Positions 7,345 to 16,068 of a DNA stretch of 36,102 nucleotides are shown piece after piece. This DNA is from a virus. The translations under genes and the position numbers were made by a program. Positions within the stretch are counted from its first letter, which is position 1. Each line of letters starts with the position of its first letter. Below the pieces are notes generated by a model that worked only from the letters and a program-made list of their open reading frames with translations, did no database searches and was not told the origin of the DNA. The stretch lies in IMG/VR virus record IMGVR_UViG_3300042988_000215, positions 1-36,102 of that record; one strand, written 5' to 3'.

Positions 7345-8239
7345 CAAACACAGCGGTTACCAGTCAGGCATTCGCCTGTACCCCGGCGGTGGCAAGGGCG
7401 GCAGCTCCGCACCTCCGCCAGACCCGCGTCTGGTCCAAGCTCAGATCGACTCGATGGGCGTCCAGAACGACGCGATCAAAGAGATCATGTCCAACACCCG
7501 CGACATGGCCCCGATCCAGAAGCAGCAGATGCAGTTCGGTCTGGACACCTCCCGCACCGCGTGGGACCAATCGCAGGCGGACCGCGAATACGCGCTGGAG
7601 CGCCGTGGGCAGCTTACCGGCCTGCAGGACCGCGCCATTAAGGACGCGGCGGACTACAACGCTGAAGGCTACCAAGAGCAGCTGGCCCAGAAAGCTGGCG
7701 AAGACGTATCCGCCGGTATGGCGCAAGCCCGTGGGCAGAGTGCCCGTGCTATGGCCGGGCGCGGCATCAGCGCGAACTCCGGCGCGGCTCTGGCGCTGGA
7801 CGCCGATCTGTCTTTGGGCGGCGCGATGCAGTCCGCAGCCGCTACCAACATGTCCCGTCAGGCAGCCAAGGAGATGGGCTGGAAACTGAGCGACCGCGCG
7901 AGCAACATGCTGGCCGGTTACCCCAACATGGGAATGAGCGCCACCGGCGCGGGCGCTGGCTTCGGCGGCCTTGGCCTTGGGTACGCAAACACCGGGCTCT
8001 CCGGTATGAACTCTGGCTGGAACTCCGCAGGCGGGATGGGCGGGTCTATGGGCTCTAACGCAACTGGCATGTACAACGCGCAGTCGCAGTACAGCCTAGG
8101 AAACGCAAAGCTGGCGCAGTCTGACTCTGATCCGTTCGGGGCCATGCTCGGTATGGCGGCTGGTGCAGCAGGCACGGCCTTCGGCGGCCCGCTCGGCGGC
8201 ATGGCCGCCTCTGCCATGTTCGGCGCACCTAAAAAGTAG
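7331..8239 (+). CDS. Internal virion (ejection) protein, T7 gp14-like position
   Basis: This 302-residue protein overlaps the GNAT-like gene by 14 bases. After a Gly/Pro-rich start it has a long helical region rich in Gln, Ala, Asp and Arg (about 30-185), then a Gly/Met/Asn-rich segment (about 195-260) and a hydrophobic Gly-rich C-terminus containing TAFGGPLGGMAAS. This layout fits the smallest ejection protein of podoviruses, which enters the outer membrane during DNA delivery. Two larger ejection-type proteins follow, as in T7. Function is assigned by layout and gene order. Confidence 0.7.
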   Translation: MLIPNKHSGYQSGIRLYPGGGKGGSSAPPPDPRLVQAQIDSMGVQNDAIKEIMSNTRDMAPIQKQQMQFGLDTSRTAWDQSQADREYALERRGQLTGLQDRAIKDAADYNAEGYQEQLAQKAGEDVSAGMAQARGQSARAMAGRGISANSGAALALDADLSLGGAMQSAAATNMSRQAAKEMGWKLSDRASNMLAGYPNMGMSATGAGAGFGGLGLGYANTGLSGMNSGWNSAGGMGGSMGSNATGMYNAQSQYSLGNAKLAQSDSDPFGAMLGMAAGAAGTAFGGPLGGMAASAMFGAPKK

Positions 8240-8248
8240 GAACCAACC

Positions 8249-9778
8249 ATGAGCTTCAATAACAGTTTCGTGTCCGCCCTCCCGATGGGGGCCAAGGCGT
8301 ACCAAGACTACCTAGCGAACCAGCGCGCCGACGAAGAACTTGGGTTGCGCAAAGCCGCCGCCGCGCGGGACGCGGAGCGCTGGGACCAAGAGAAGTCCGA
8401 CCGCGATAGCGTGGACGCAGCCTTCCGGGGATACGCTGGCTTGGAGTCCAACGGCGTTGTGGCAAACAACAATACCGGTATCTCCGACCAAGGGCTGGCG
8501 GCGCTGAACCGCTCTGGCGGCAAGGGCATGGTGACCGAGGCCATGCGTATCGCCAACGAAGAGAACGCTGGCATGGGGCTCGCCCCCCAGTACCAGATGC
8601 CCGCCGAAGGCGCGGCGCCGCAATACACGACCCGTACTGCTACCGGGCTGGAGCGCAACGCCGCTATGAGCAAGATTGCCGCCGCGAAGCGGGACGCTGG
8701 CATGATGCGCGACCTCGGCAAGGAACGAGTCGGCCTTGAGTTCGACGAAGGCTACCGCACGCACATTAAGGCGTTCAACGATATGAAGCCGGAAGCTCGC
8801 GCTGCGATCATGGAGAAGGCCACAGCGGACCACGGGTTCCCGCTAAACATGGTCCCTTCCTCCGGCAAAGACAAAAACGGCAAACCTACGTACACAACGT
8901 GGATCGAGGGCAAGCCGCGTTTCCAGCTCGGCGAAGCCGAAGTAGCGGACATCTACGCAGCGCAGCAAATGATGGCTACCCACCCCGATCTGGCCCGCGC
9001 CCGCTTGGAGAACAGCACGAAGAATGTGCGTGAACTGTTCAAGCAGTACGTTGAGCTGACGGATAAGCAGCTGGATACGAACAACCAAGCTACGCGCTAC
9101 GGTCACTTGGACGCCAACGACGCAGCCCGCCTCGGGCTGGAGGGCCAACGCGTTAAGCTGGACAAGGCCCGCGCAGAGCGCGAGAAGTGGTCCATCGTCG
9201 GCGCCACGGACGACAACAAGGGGCTGCTGTACTTTGACCAGTCCACGGGTAAGACGGAGATCAAACCGCTCCCGCCCGGCACCGACGCGAAGGGCTTGTT
9301 CGCCAAGATAACGGGCGCGAGCAGCAAGCCATCGCCGGAGTTCGAGAAACTGCCGGAGGACGGCGTCAATGTGAAGGACGCCAGAGGCAACGTGTACACG
9401 TATCGTGAGGGCGTTCCCCTCCTGCAGGGCGGCGTCCCGCCGAGCCAGCAGTCGTCGTTCTACACCAAGAACGGGTTCCCGGCGCAAGCCGAGTCGATGG
9501 TACGGTGGCTGCCGGGCGGCAGGCATGTGCAGGTCCCCGGTCTGGATGGCGCCTACGATATGGCTAACCCGTCCGATGTTGCCGCCGTCCGCGAGGCTAT
9601 TACAGCCACCGGCGCGCGTCTAGTGGAAGGGCAGGAGGCAGAAGCCCGTGGGCGTGGCGTGCTGGACCCGCGCGACGCGCGCGTTGCTGCGCAACCTGAT
9701 CCGCTGGCGCCGTACCGAGCCAACGCTATGGGGCTCCGCCGTTCTGCGCAGCAGCGCGGCCAAAACGTAGGGAACTAA
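8249..9778 (+). CDS. Internal virion (ejection) protein, T7 gp15-like position
   Basis: This 509-residue protein has a clear ribosome site (AGGA) and follows the first ejection protein by nine bases. It is mostly helical and hydrophilic, rich in Ala, Arg, Glu, Lys and Asn (about residues 1-310), with a less helical second half. It has no membrane segment, no signal peptide and no catalytic motif that I recognise. Size and position match the middle protein of the podovirus ejectosome, which builds the periplasmic tunnel. The assignment is by gene order. Confidence 0.65.
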   Translation: MSFNNSFVSALPMGAKAYQDYLANQRADEELGLRKAAAARDAERWDQEKSDRDSVDAAFRGYAGLESNGVVANNNTGISDQGLAALNRSGGKGMVTEAMRIANEENAGMGLAPQYQMPAEGAAPQYTTRTATGLERNAAMSKIAAAKRDAGMMRDLGKERVGLEFDEGYRTHIKAFNDMKPEARAAIMEKATADHGFPLNMVPSSGKDKNGKPTYTTWIEGKPRFQLGEAEVADIYAAQQMMATHPDLARARLENSTKNVRELFKQYVELTDKQLDTNNQATRYGHLDANDAARLGLEGQRVKLDKARAEREKWSIVGATDDNKGLLYFDQSTGKTEIKPLPPGTDAKGLFAKITGASSKPSPEFEKLPEDGVNVKDARGNVYTYREGVPLLQGGVPPSQQSSFYTKNGFPAQAESMVRWLPGGRHVQVPGLDGAYDMANPSDVAAVREAITATGARLVEGQEAEARGRGVLDPRDARVAAQPDPLAPYRANAMGLRRSAQQRGQNVGN

Positions 9779-9780
9779 AC

Positions 9781-12615
9781 ATGCCCATCAGCCTTGACGA
9801 GTACGAAGCCCAGTTCGGCGGGGCAGCGCGTTCCCCAGTCCCTCAAGGTCAGCAACGAGCGTACGGCTGGGGGGATCGCCTTGGCGCGTCGGTTGACTCC
9901 GCGCAGGCCGGGCTTCTTGGCGTCGGCGAGGCAATGGGGATCGACAGCTGGGCCGACGCCCGTCGTCGTAACCAGTTCGAGGGGGACTACGTCCGGCAAG
10001 CCTCTATCCGCGACACCGGCGCCCCTACAAGTTTCGGCGACACGTTCTCCAGCCCAAGTAACTTCGCCAAGGGCGTAGCCGGGCTCGCCATCGATTCTGC
10101 TCCGCAGCTGGCCACGTCCTTGGCAGCTGGTGTTGTTGGTGGGTCGGTGGCAGGGTTTGGCACCCTTGGCCGTCTGGGGCTTGCCGCCGCCGCAGGCGCT
10201 CCGTTCAACATGGGCGACATCCTGCAGAACCAGCGTTCGGAAGCCGGTACGACAGACCTGTTGTCCGCTGCGGCGCTGACGGTGCCGTACACAGCCGCCG
10301 ACATGCTTGGCCTTGACGCTGCGCTGGCGCGCGGCAGCCTGATGAAGTCAGGCATCCGGTATCTGGACGACATGAAGGGGCCCAAGGGGTATCTCGCGCG
10401 CGGCGGCGTCAACACCGGTATCAACTCGTTGGCCGAAGGTACGGGCGAAACGCTGCAGGAGTTCGCTAACCAAGCAGGTCGCATCGCAGTTAACCCCGAC
10501 CAGACGATGTTCAACCCGGAAGCCAACGACCGGTACCTTGAGTCGTTTGGTGGTGGCGCTCTGCTCGGCGGCGGGTTGGCCGCGCCTTTCAGTATGGGGC
10601 GCAGCGCAGGCTACATCCAGAAGCCCGGCGAGCAGACCCCGGCGGCGGCCTCACCTGTGGTGGACATGCTGGCGCCCAATGCACCCCCGGCGGCGCCAGC
10701 CGCGCCGAACTACGGTGACCCGGTCCCGTACGCACCGCTGACCGAAGCAGAGCTTGCCATGCTGAAGGCCGAAAACCTTCCGGGCCAACTCGGGGAAGGC
10801 GCCCCCAACCGCGCCAACGCGTACGGCAACGCCATCGACTTCGAACCCGGAGTGGGGGAGAACGCCGGTCTGTTTGCCGATCCAGCTCCTACAACCGGCG
10901 CACGGCGCGGGCTTGTCACCGAGATGTCCCCGCTCCAGCAGCGCATTGACCAGAACCTCGGCATCGGCGGTCCGCGCGTAGCGCAGGGTGATTACGTCAA
11001 GCAGTTCACTTCTGCCGCCAATGAGCCTACAGGTGTCATGCGCACCGGAACCGGCGACAACAGCGGCAACGAAGTCATGGACACCGCCCTAGAGGCTACG
11101 CAGCGAAGCGCCGGTATCCTTGATCAGGAGCGCATTCTGGCGGAGCAGGCGAAGGCCGACGCCGCGCGCAAGGTAGCCAGCAAGACCCGCGCCAAAGACC
11201 TGACGGGCCGCGCCACCGACAAAGCCGCCGAGACTGTAGAGATGCTCGACAAGGCGATGGCCGACCGCAAGATCAGCACACAGGAACACACCGACGCGGT
11301 GAACGGCATCGCCATCGCCAAGTCGCCAAAGCAAGTTCAGGACGCGTACAAAGCAGCCCGCGCCCTCGTTGAAGGGAAACAGAGTGCCGCCCCCGCCGCC
11401 CCGTCTAACCAAGCAGCAGCGCCTGCTGGCCAAGCACCTGCAACTGCCGCCGCGCCAACTGGTGTATCTGCAGCTACTGGACAACCAGCCCCGGCAGTTC
11501 AACCTGCAGCTGCATCTAGCACTCCAGCCGCGCCTGCCGCAGTAGCCCCCACACCGCCCGCCGGTGCCAAGGGCACGAAAGCTGGTGCGTCCGTCGTCAA
11601 CAAGCTGACCGGCAAGACCGCCGTCATCGGCGGGTCCATCGACTTCTCTATGCTGAAGATGGCGCTTGAGCAGCTGGACCCACGCCTGCACCACGCCGTT
11701 CGGCTGACGCTCGGCATCGACAAAGACGGCAACAAGCTGGACAAACCCCTGTCCGCGAAGGCAGCTGCCGCGCAAGCCGGTATGGGCGAGAACAATGGCG
11801 CTCTGGTCAGCCGCGCATCCAACGCGCTTGGCATCGACAAAGCTGCGCGCGACCGCTTCACAGCATCCGACGCGATGGCCAACGAGTCCGCCGAAGGCGA
11901 CATCGGAGATGGTTCCGAAGCACCAGTGAAGCGTCTGGCTGAAGAAACGGTTGACCGCACCGAAGCCGACGACAAAGACCTCACGTTCAACCAAGCCGGT
12001 ATGGGTGTAGTTGGCAACGTAGGCCAATCGCAGGGCAAAGTGGAGTCTGCCGGTAAAGGGCTGATCACTGCGCAGCCGTGGTACAAGATCGTTCGTGAGA
12101 AGGGGTTGGACGGGCTGAAACCAGTTGAGTTAGGAGCGGTTGCTCACGAAGCAACACGGTACGCCGACAACCCGAACCCCGAGAACAAGGCGGCGCTTTC
12201 CGCTATCATGGACGCAATCCGCGCTGTACAGCGTGACCCTGAAAAACGCAAGGAGTGGCAACGTGGCTGGGACAAAGCAGAAAACGGTGGCACCGTGGAC
12301 CGGAAATCCGATGGAGGGTCTGAGGAAGGGGCCTCGGGGAGCGGTCCTGATGGCGGACTTTCCGACGCTGATGGAGAGGATAACGGGGAAGCCAGCGCCG
12401 GACGAACTGAAGAAGCTGGCAGCCGAACACCAGTCGTCACTGTCAAGCCCCGCCGGGTCATCCAAAAATCCAAAGCCGCCGACGGGCCAATCGCAGTAAG
12501 CGTCAAGACCACGAACGGCACGCTTGAGATCAAGGACGCCCAGAAGGCAGTTGATAAGCTGCAGGACACCATCGAGCGGTTCCGCAATCTTATTGCCTGC
12601 TTGGGCAGGGCCTGA
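9781..12615 (+). CDS. Large internal virion (ejection) protein, T7 gp16-like position
   Basis: This 944-residue protein has an AGGGA ribosome site two bases after the previous stop. Residues about 95-185 and 255-285 are Gly/Ala-rich and hydrophobic, likely to insert in the inner membrane. The middle (about 440-600) is helical, then very rich in Ala, Pro and Thr (about 535-600), a flexible linker. The C-terminal part carries a folded segment (around WYKIVREKGLDGL) and an acidic Ser/Gly-rich stretch (about 840-870). No lytic transglycosylase is visible. It is smaller than many gp16-type proteins, and the enzymatic domains may be in the gene at 17452. Confidence 0.7.
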   Translation: MPISLDEYEAQFGGAARSPVPQGQQRAYGWGDRLGASVDSAQAGLLGVGEAMGIDSWADARRRNQFEGDYVRQASIRDTGAPTSFGDTFSSPSNFAKGVAGLAIDSAPQLATSLAAGVVGGSVAGFGTLGRLGLAAAAGAPFNMGDILQNQRSEAGTTDLLSAAALTVPYTAADMLGLDAALARGSLMKSGIRYLDDMKGPKGYLARGGVNTGINSLAEGTGETLQEFANQAGRIAVNPDQTMFNPEANDRYLESFGGGALLGGGLAAPFSMGRSAGYIQKPGEQTPAAASPVVDMLAPNAPPAAPAAPNYGDPVPYAPLTEAELAMLKAENLPGQLGEGAPNRANAYGNAIDFEPGVGENAGLFADPAPTTGARRGLVTEMSPLQQRIDQNLGIGGPRVAQGDYVKQFTSAANEPTGVMRTGTGDNSGNEVMDTALEATQRSAGILDQERILAEQAKADAARKVASKTRAKDLTGRATDKAAETVEMLDKAMADRKISTQEHTDAVNGIAIAKSPKQVQDAYKAARALVEGKQSAAPAAPSNQAAAPAGQAPATAAAPTGVSAATGQPAPAVQPAAASSTPAAPAAVAPTPPAGAKGTKAGASVVNKLTGKTAVIGGSIDFSMLKMALEQLDPRLHHAVRLTLGIDKDGNKLDKPLSAKAAAAQAGMGENNGALVSRASNALGIDKAARDRFTASDAMANESAEGDIGDGSEAPVKRLAEETVDRTEADDKDLTFNQAGMGVVGNVGQSQGKVESAGKGLITAQPWYKIVREKGLDGLKPVELGAVAHEATRYADNPNPENKAALSAIMDAIRAVQRDPEKRKEWQRGWDKAENGGTVDRKSDGGSEEGASGSGPDGGLSDADGEDNGEASAGRTEEAGSRTPVVTVKPRRVIQKSKAADGPIAVSVKTTNGTLEIKDAQKAVDKLQDTIERFRNLIACLGRA

Positions 12616-12619
12616 TAAA

Positions 12620-12631
12620 CTTACCTGTAAG
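12620..12631 (+). promoter_or_regulatory. CTTACCTGTAAG inverted repeat before gene 12636
   Basis: The 20-base gap between two genes consists largely of CTTAC-CT-GTAAG, placed four bases before ATG 12636 where a ribosome site would be expected. Read on the - strand it is TGCTTACAGGTAAG, the same core as the elements at 888-900 and 6654-6665. It may be an operator that also affects translation of the next gene. Confidence 0.45.
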
Positions 12632-12635
12632 CATC

Positions 12636-13004
12636 ATGGCCACAACACCCCTGCGCGTCTCCAGTATCGAAGACCTAGCCCTTGAGCTGGGTGCTTCTGT
12701 CAAGCGCGACGACGGCAGCGTGTTCAACTCGTCTGGCCGCAGCGGTGTAGTCCGCCTTCCCAAGCCGGTGGCCGCGCCCGAACCGGCGCCAGCTCCTGTC
12801 CAAGACACCGGGCACGAAAAGCTGACCGCCGCTCTGGCAGAGATGATGAGCAAGCTGCATGTGCAGCAGCCGTCCGCCCCGGTGGTCCATGTTCCGCCAG
12901 CGCAGGTAGTAGTTCAACCCCAGCAGCGTGTCCTTGACTGGACGTTCACGTTTGAGCGCAACGCTGATGGAACGATTAAATCAATCCGGGCCAAGGCCAA
13001 CTAA
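12636..13004 (+). CDS. Hypothetical phage protein with Pro-rich middle
   Basis: This 122-residue protein starts just after an inverted repeat and lacks a clear ribosome site. It has a short folded start, a Pro/Ala/Val-rich central stretch (about 43-95), and a C-terminal beta-strand pair (LDWTFTFERNADGTIKSIRAK) found at the end of many small phage proteins. No function is known to me. It opens the block of structural and modification genes between the ejection proteins. Confidence 0.65.
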   Translation: MATTPLRVSSIEDLALELGASVKRDDGSVFNSSGRSGVVRLPKPVAAPEPAPAPVQDTGHEKLTAALAEMMSKLHVQQPSAPVVHVPPAQVVVQPQQRVLDWTFTFERNADGTIKSIRAKAN

Positions 13005-13014
13005 GGAGTAACCA

Positions 13015-13443
13015 ATGGCTTCAGTTAACTTCACCAACCTCACGCGCAATCTGGCGCAGGCACGACACAACTTCAGCAGCGACACACTCAAGGTTTTGCT
13101 GGTGTCCAGCGTACCGTCGGAGGCGAACATCGACGCATGGGTTTCCCGCGCTGACGTGACCAACGAGATTACTGGCACAGGCTACACCGCTGGCGGCATC
13201 GCGCAGGCGTACACATTCGACGCCATCGACACGACAAACAACCGCCAGCCGATCACGCTGACCAACATCACCAACGGGTGGACCACAGCATCGTTCTCGG
13301 CGCTGGGCGCGATCATCTACAAGAACAGCGGTACGTCCAGCACGGACTACCTGATCTCGTTCGTGGACTTCGCAGGCACGATCACCTGCACGGCTGGCAA
13401 CTTCTCGATCACCTACAGCACACCGCTGTACATCACTCGATAA
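13015..13443 (+). CDS. Minor virion protein with beta-sandwich layout
   Basis: This 142-residue protein has a strong ribosome site (AAGGAG). It matches a common class of phage structural proteins: an N-terminal helix, then HNFSSDTLKVLLVSS, a GTGYTAGGIA turn, and a series of strands ending in a region about ions or colour (SFVDFAGTITCTAGNFSITYS). These are usually found with tail fibre or capsid decoration genes. It is Thr, Asn and Ser rich with no enzyme motif. Its exact place in the virion is unknown. Confidence 0.7.
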   Translation: MASVNFTNLTRNLAQARHNFSSDTLKVLLVSSVPSEANIDAWVSRADVTNEITGTGYTAGGIAQAYTFDAIDTTNNRQPITLTNITNGWTTASFSALGAIIYKNSGTSSTDYLISFVDFAGTITCTAGNFSITYSTPLYITR

Positions 13444-13447
13444 GACG

Positions 13448-14380
13448 ATGTCCATCAAGCACTTCTACTCGCAGACGGTTGCGGACGGGACGGCAACGTC
13501 CGTCGTTCGCCCAAGCGATTGGAATAGCAACCACCAGATGGTCTACAACCTGTCGGGCAACACGCTCGGCAGTTCGCAGATCAGCGGCGCTGATGTTATC
13601 TTCGAGGGTGGCAACAACGTCACCCTGAGTGCGGATACTGCGAATAGCAAGCTCATCTTCAGCGGTGCTGCGGGTGGCGGTGGCGGCGCTGCAACGGTGG
13701 GTGGGGCGGAGTTGTTCCCGTTGGGTGCGAACACGGCGTTCTCCACGATGGGCCAAAACTCCCTCTACTTGCAGCGGTTCATCTGCCAGAGCAACGTCAG
13801 CTTCAACAACATTGAGCGCCGGGCGTCAATATCAACAGTGTCGAGTACCAACTCGCAAGTTGCGGCGCACACCTATGACTACGGGCTGTACAGCCGAGGC
13901 ACGGGGACAAACAACACGCGGTACGAATTGGTGGCGTCGTCTCGCCTGTACCTGCAAGCGAGCTTCAACAGCAACACCGCTGCGGGGTACACCATCAGCC
14001 AAGGTGCGGCGAGTTTCACGACAACTTCTGGCGGGACGGCGGTCATGTCCGCGCTGTCTGGCTTCAAGCACTTCTACTTCCCGTTCACATCCACCTTGAC
14101 TATGGGCGGAGAGTACGCGCTTGCTATGCGCATGAGTTCAGCCACAACGGTCGGAACTTCTCCGCTGCGTATCGGGATGAAGGAACTCTCGCAGTACACC
14201 AACTTGTCAGTCGGCAAGCTGTACGCCACCACTGCACTGGTGAGCAACGCATCGTTTGTTGGCGACTTCGCGCAGGGCGTGTACTCGGCAACGTCGAGCA
14301 ACCTGCCTGCAAACATCGCCATGAGCGGCTTGACCAACGCGGTGTCTCAGAACCGCATGTACATCCAATTTGAAGTTTAA
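13448..14380 (+). CDS. Fibre-like structural protein
   Basis: This 310-residue protein begins with a motif common to many phage fibre or decoration proteins (TSVVRPSDWNSNHQMVYNLSG, shown here only in part as RPSDWNS). It continues with GNNVTLSADTANSKLIF, a Gly-rich hinge (GAAGGGGGAA, about 74-83), then a Ser/Thr/Asn-rich beta domain to the end. The hinge separates an attachment part from a distal domain. The ribosome site is weak and only four bases separate it from the previous stop, so the two are likely co-translated. It is a second candidate for receptor contact. Confidence 0.7.
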   Translation: MSIKHFYSQTVADGTATSVVRPSDWNSNHQMVYNLSGNTLGSSQISGADVIFEGGNNVTLSADTANSKLIFSGAAGGGGGAATVGGAELFPLGANTAFSTMGQNSLYLQRFICQSNVSFNNIERRASISTVSSTNSQVAAHTYDYGLYSRGTGTNNTRYELVASSRLYLQASFNSNTAAGYTISQGAASFTTTSGGTAVMSALSGFKHFYFPFTSTLTMGGEYALAMRMSSATTVGTSPLRIGMKELSQYTNLSVGKLYATTALVSNASFVGDFAQGVYSATSSNLPANIAMSGLTNAVSQNRMYIQFEV

Positions 14381-14389
14381 GGAGTAGAC

Positions 14390-14641
14390 ATGGCACGGTA
14401 TTTCATCACGGGCATTGCCGGCGGCACTGGTGGCGTATTTGAAGTGTTGGGGCATTTGCTCGACAGTGAGTCTGGACAAGATATCACCATGTCTGTGGTG
14501 TGCCCGCCCATCAGCCAGAACCTTGCAACCTCTGCCCGCCAGCAGGTGCAGGAGCAACTTGTGCCGTCCGTGAACGCACAGATCGCAGCTATGGGCATCC
14601 CACTGGTGCTGATTGCCTCCGACATCGAGTGGGTCTGCTAA
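14390..14641 (+). CDS. Small hypothetical structural-block protein
   Basis: This 83-residue protein has a strong ribosome site (AAGGAG). Its N-terminus (GIAGGTGGVFEVLGHLLDS) is Gly-rich and hydrophobic; the second half is helical and ends in a short strand with a terminal Cys. I do not recognise the family. It lies between a fibre-like protein and a short reading frame leading into the glycosyltransferase. Confidence 0.6.
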   Translation: MARYFITGIAGGTGGVFEVLGHLLDSESGQDITMSVVCPPISQNLATSARQQVQEQLVPSVNAQIAAMGIPLVLIASDIEWVC

Positions 14642-14794
14642 ATGGAAACCCGCGACGGACTGATTGAGTTCAGGCTGACCGAAGTGGAAGTGCCCCACCG
14701 TGGGCGCGTGCGCGTGAAGATGATCCTCCAGTACCGCCAATGCTTCAAGGGAATGTGGACACCTTGGACAGAAGTGCCAAACCACACAGACTGA
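14642..14794 (+). CDS. 50-residue hypothetical protein before the glycosyltransferase
   Basis: A short frame starts at ATG 14642, directly after the previous stop, and ends at TGA 14794, whose last base is the first base of the glycosyltransferase ATG (TGATG). It encodes a charged beta-like peptide starting METRDGLIEFRLTEVEV and containing two Trp near WTPWTEV. The exact junctions at both ends suggest a real gene. The function is unknown; a small adaptor of the glycosyltransferase is possible. Confidence 0.6.
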   Translation: METRDGLIEFRLTEVEVPHRGRVRVKMILQYRQCFKGMWTPWTEVPNHTD

Positions 14795-15528
14795 TGCAGC
14801 CACAACTCGTTCAATTCGACGGCACAGGGTTCCACAACCGCGATATCGCCATGACGGTCAAGCGGCTGGAGCAGGCCGCTGCGTACAAAGACCTGTCCAC
14901 CATCGTCGTGATCCCGGCGCTTGGAATGATGCCCACCAAGGTGGCCGCGTCCTTCATGAACCTGTTCTCTCCGCCCAACCAGAAGCGCGTGACGCTGTGG
15001 GCGCTGGGGCAGGAAGTGGGAGAGGCGTACACGAACACCATCAAGATGATTCTGGAGCACCCGGAATTGTCGAAGTTCAAGTACATCCTGACGATGGAGC
15101 ACGACAACATGCCTCCGCCTGACGGCCATGTGCGACTGCTTGAGCGCATGGAAGCCCACCCCGAGTACGCCTGCATCGGCGGCCTGTACTACACCAAGGG
15201 CTATGGCGGGCAGCCGCAAATCTGGGGCAACCCCAAGGAGCCGATGAACTTCAAGCCTCTGCCGCCTGATCCCAATGGTGGGCTGGTCGAGTGCGTCGGC
15301 ACAGGCATGGGTTTCAACCTGTGGCGCATGGAGATGTTCAAGGACAAGAAGCTGCGCCAGCCTTGGTTCAAGACATCGGCCAGCAGCACTGAAGGCGTGG
15401 CGACACAGGACCTTTTCTTTTGGAACGACGCATTCAAGCACGGCTACCGCGCAGCGATTGACTGCTCGGTGAAGGTGGGCCACTACGATTACGAGGGCAA
15501 GTTTGGGCCCGCAGACATGGTTTGGTGA
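14794..15528 (+). CDS. GT-A-like glycosyltransferase
   Basis: I chose ATG 14794 (244 residues) because of its TGATG overlap; an earlier in-frame start at 14740 would run through the small gene before it. The protein shows the pattern of phage GT-A family enzymes: a starting strand (DLSTIVVIPA), a loop and helix, then the strand YILTMEHDNMPP where EHD (102-104) corresponds to the metal-binding DxD motif. GGLYYTKGYGG and VGTGMGFNLWRM follow, with DLFFWNDA near residue 206 and a His at 230. It would transfer a sugar from a nucleotide sugar, perhaps to a virion protein. The target is unknown. Confidence 0.75.
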   Translation: MQPQLVQFDGTGFHNRDIAMTVKRLEQAAAYKDLSTIVVIPALGMMPTKVAASFMNLFSPPNQKRVTLWALGQEVGEAYTNTIKMILEHPELSKFKYILTMEHDNMPPPDGHVRLLERMEAHPEYACIGGLYYTKGYGGQPQIWGNPKEPMNFKPLPPDPNGGLVECVGTGMGFNLWRMEMFKDKKLRQPWFKTSASSTEGVATQDLFFWNDAFKHGYRAAIDCSVKVGHYDYEGKFGPADMVW

Positions 15529-15529
15529 T

Positions 15530-16066
15530 ATGGCAACAAAAGCAAAACCCGTGAAACTTGATCTGGCCTGCGGCGACAACAAAGCCGATGGCTTCATTGG
15601 CGTGGACAAGTGGAAGACACCCAGCGTGGACAAGGTGGTGGACTTGCAGAAGTTCCCTTGGCCGTTCAAGGACAACTCGGTGGACGAGGTGCGCTGCTCG
15701 CACTACTTCGAGCACATCCCCGGCCTCGACCGCCCCAAGTTCATGGACGAACTGCACCGCATTCTGAAGAAGGGCGCGACCGCCACGATTCTGGTGCCAT
15801 ACGCTGGACACAACCGCGCCATTCAGGATTTCACCCACGCATGGCCACCGGTCTGCGCGGAGTCGTTCCTGTACTTCAACAAGAAGTGGCGCACCGACAA
15901 CAAGCTCACGCACGGCCTGTACGACATGAAGTGCGACTTCGACTTCGGCTACGGCTTCGCTCTGGACGGCGACTGGATTCCGCGCGCGCAAGAGGCCCAA
16001 CAGTTTGCGGTGAAGCACTACCACAACGCCGTGACTGACATTCAGGTCACGCTCACCAAGAGGTAG
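15530..16066 (+). CDS. Class I SAM-dependent methyltransferase
   Basis: ATG 15530 gives 178 residues and lies one base after the glycosyltransferase stop. Motif I is LDLACGD (about 10-16), with Asp26 in VDKW as the likely acidic residue binding the ribose of SAM. The DNSVDEVRCSHYFEHIP segment (48-64) matches motif IV of the Methyltransf_11-like group, and LHRILKKGATATILVP is the following helix and strand. Substrate is unknown. Adjacent glycosyltransferase and methyltransferase genes often act together on sugars, for example by capping a glycan. Confidence 0.8.
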   Translation: MATKAKPVKLDLACGDNKADGFIGVDKWKTPSVDKVVDLQKFPWPFKDNSVDEVRCSHYFEHIPGLDRPKFMDELHRILKKGATATILVPYAGHNRAIQDFTHAWPPVCAESFLYFNKKWRTDNKLTHGLYDMKCDFDFGYGFALDGDWIPRAQEAQQFAVKHYHNAVTDIQVTLTKR

Positions 16067-16068
16067 GA

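Noticed and set aside
14638-15675. Long - strand open frame of 345 residues
   Set aside because: It lies fully antisense to the glycosyltransferase and its neighbours, has biased His/Arg/Val content and no recognisable motif; it is a shadow in GC-rich sequence.
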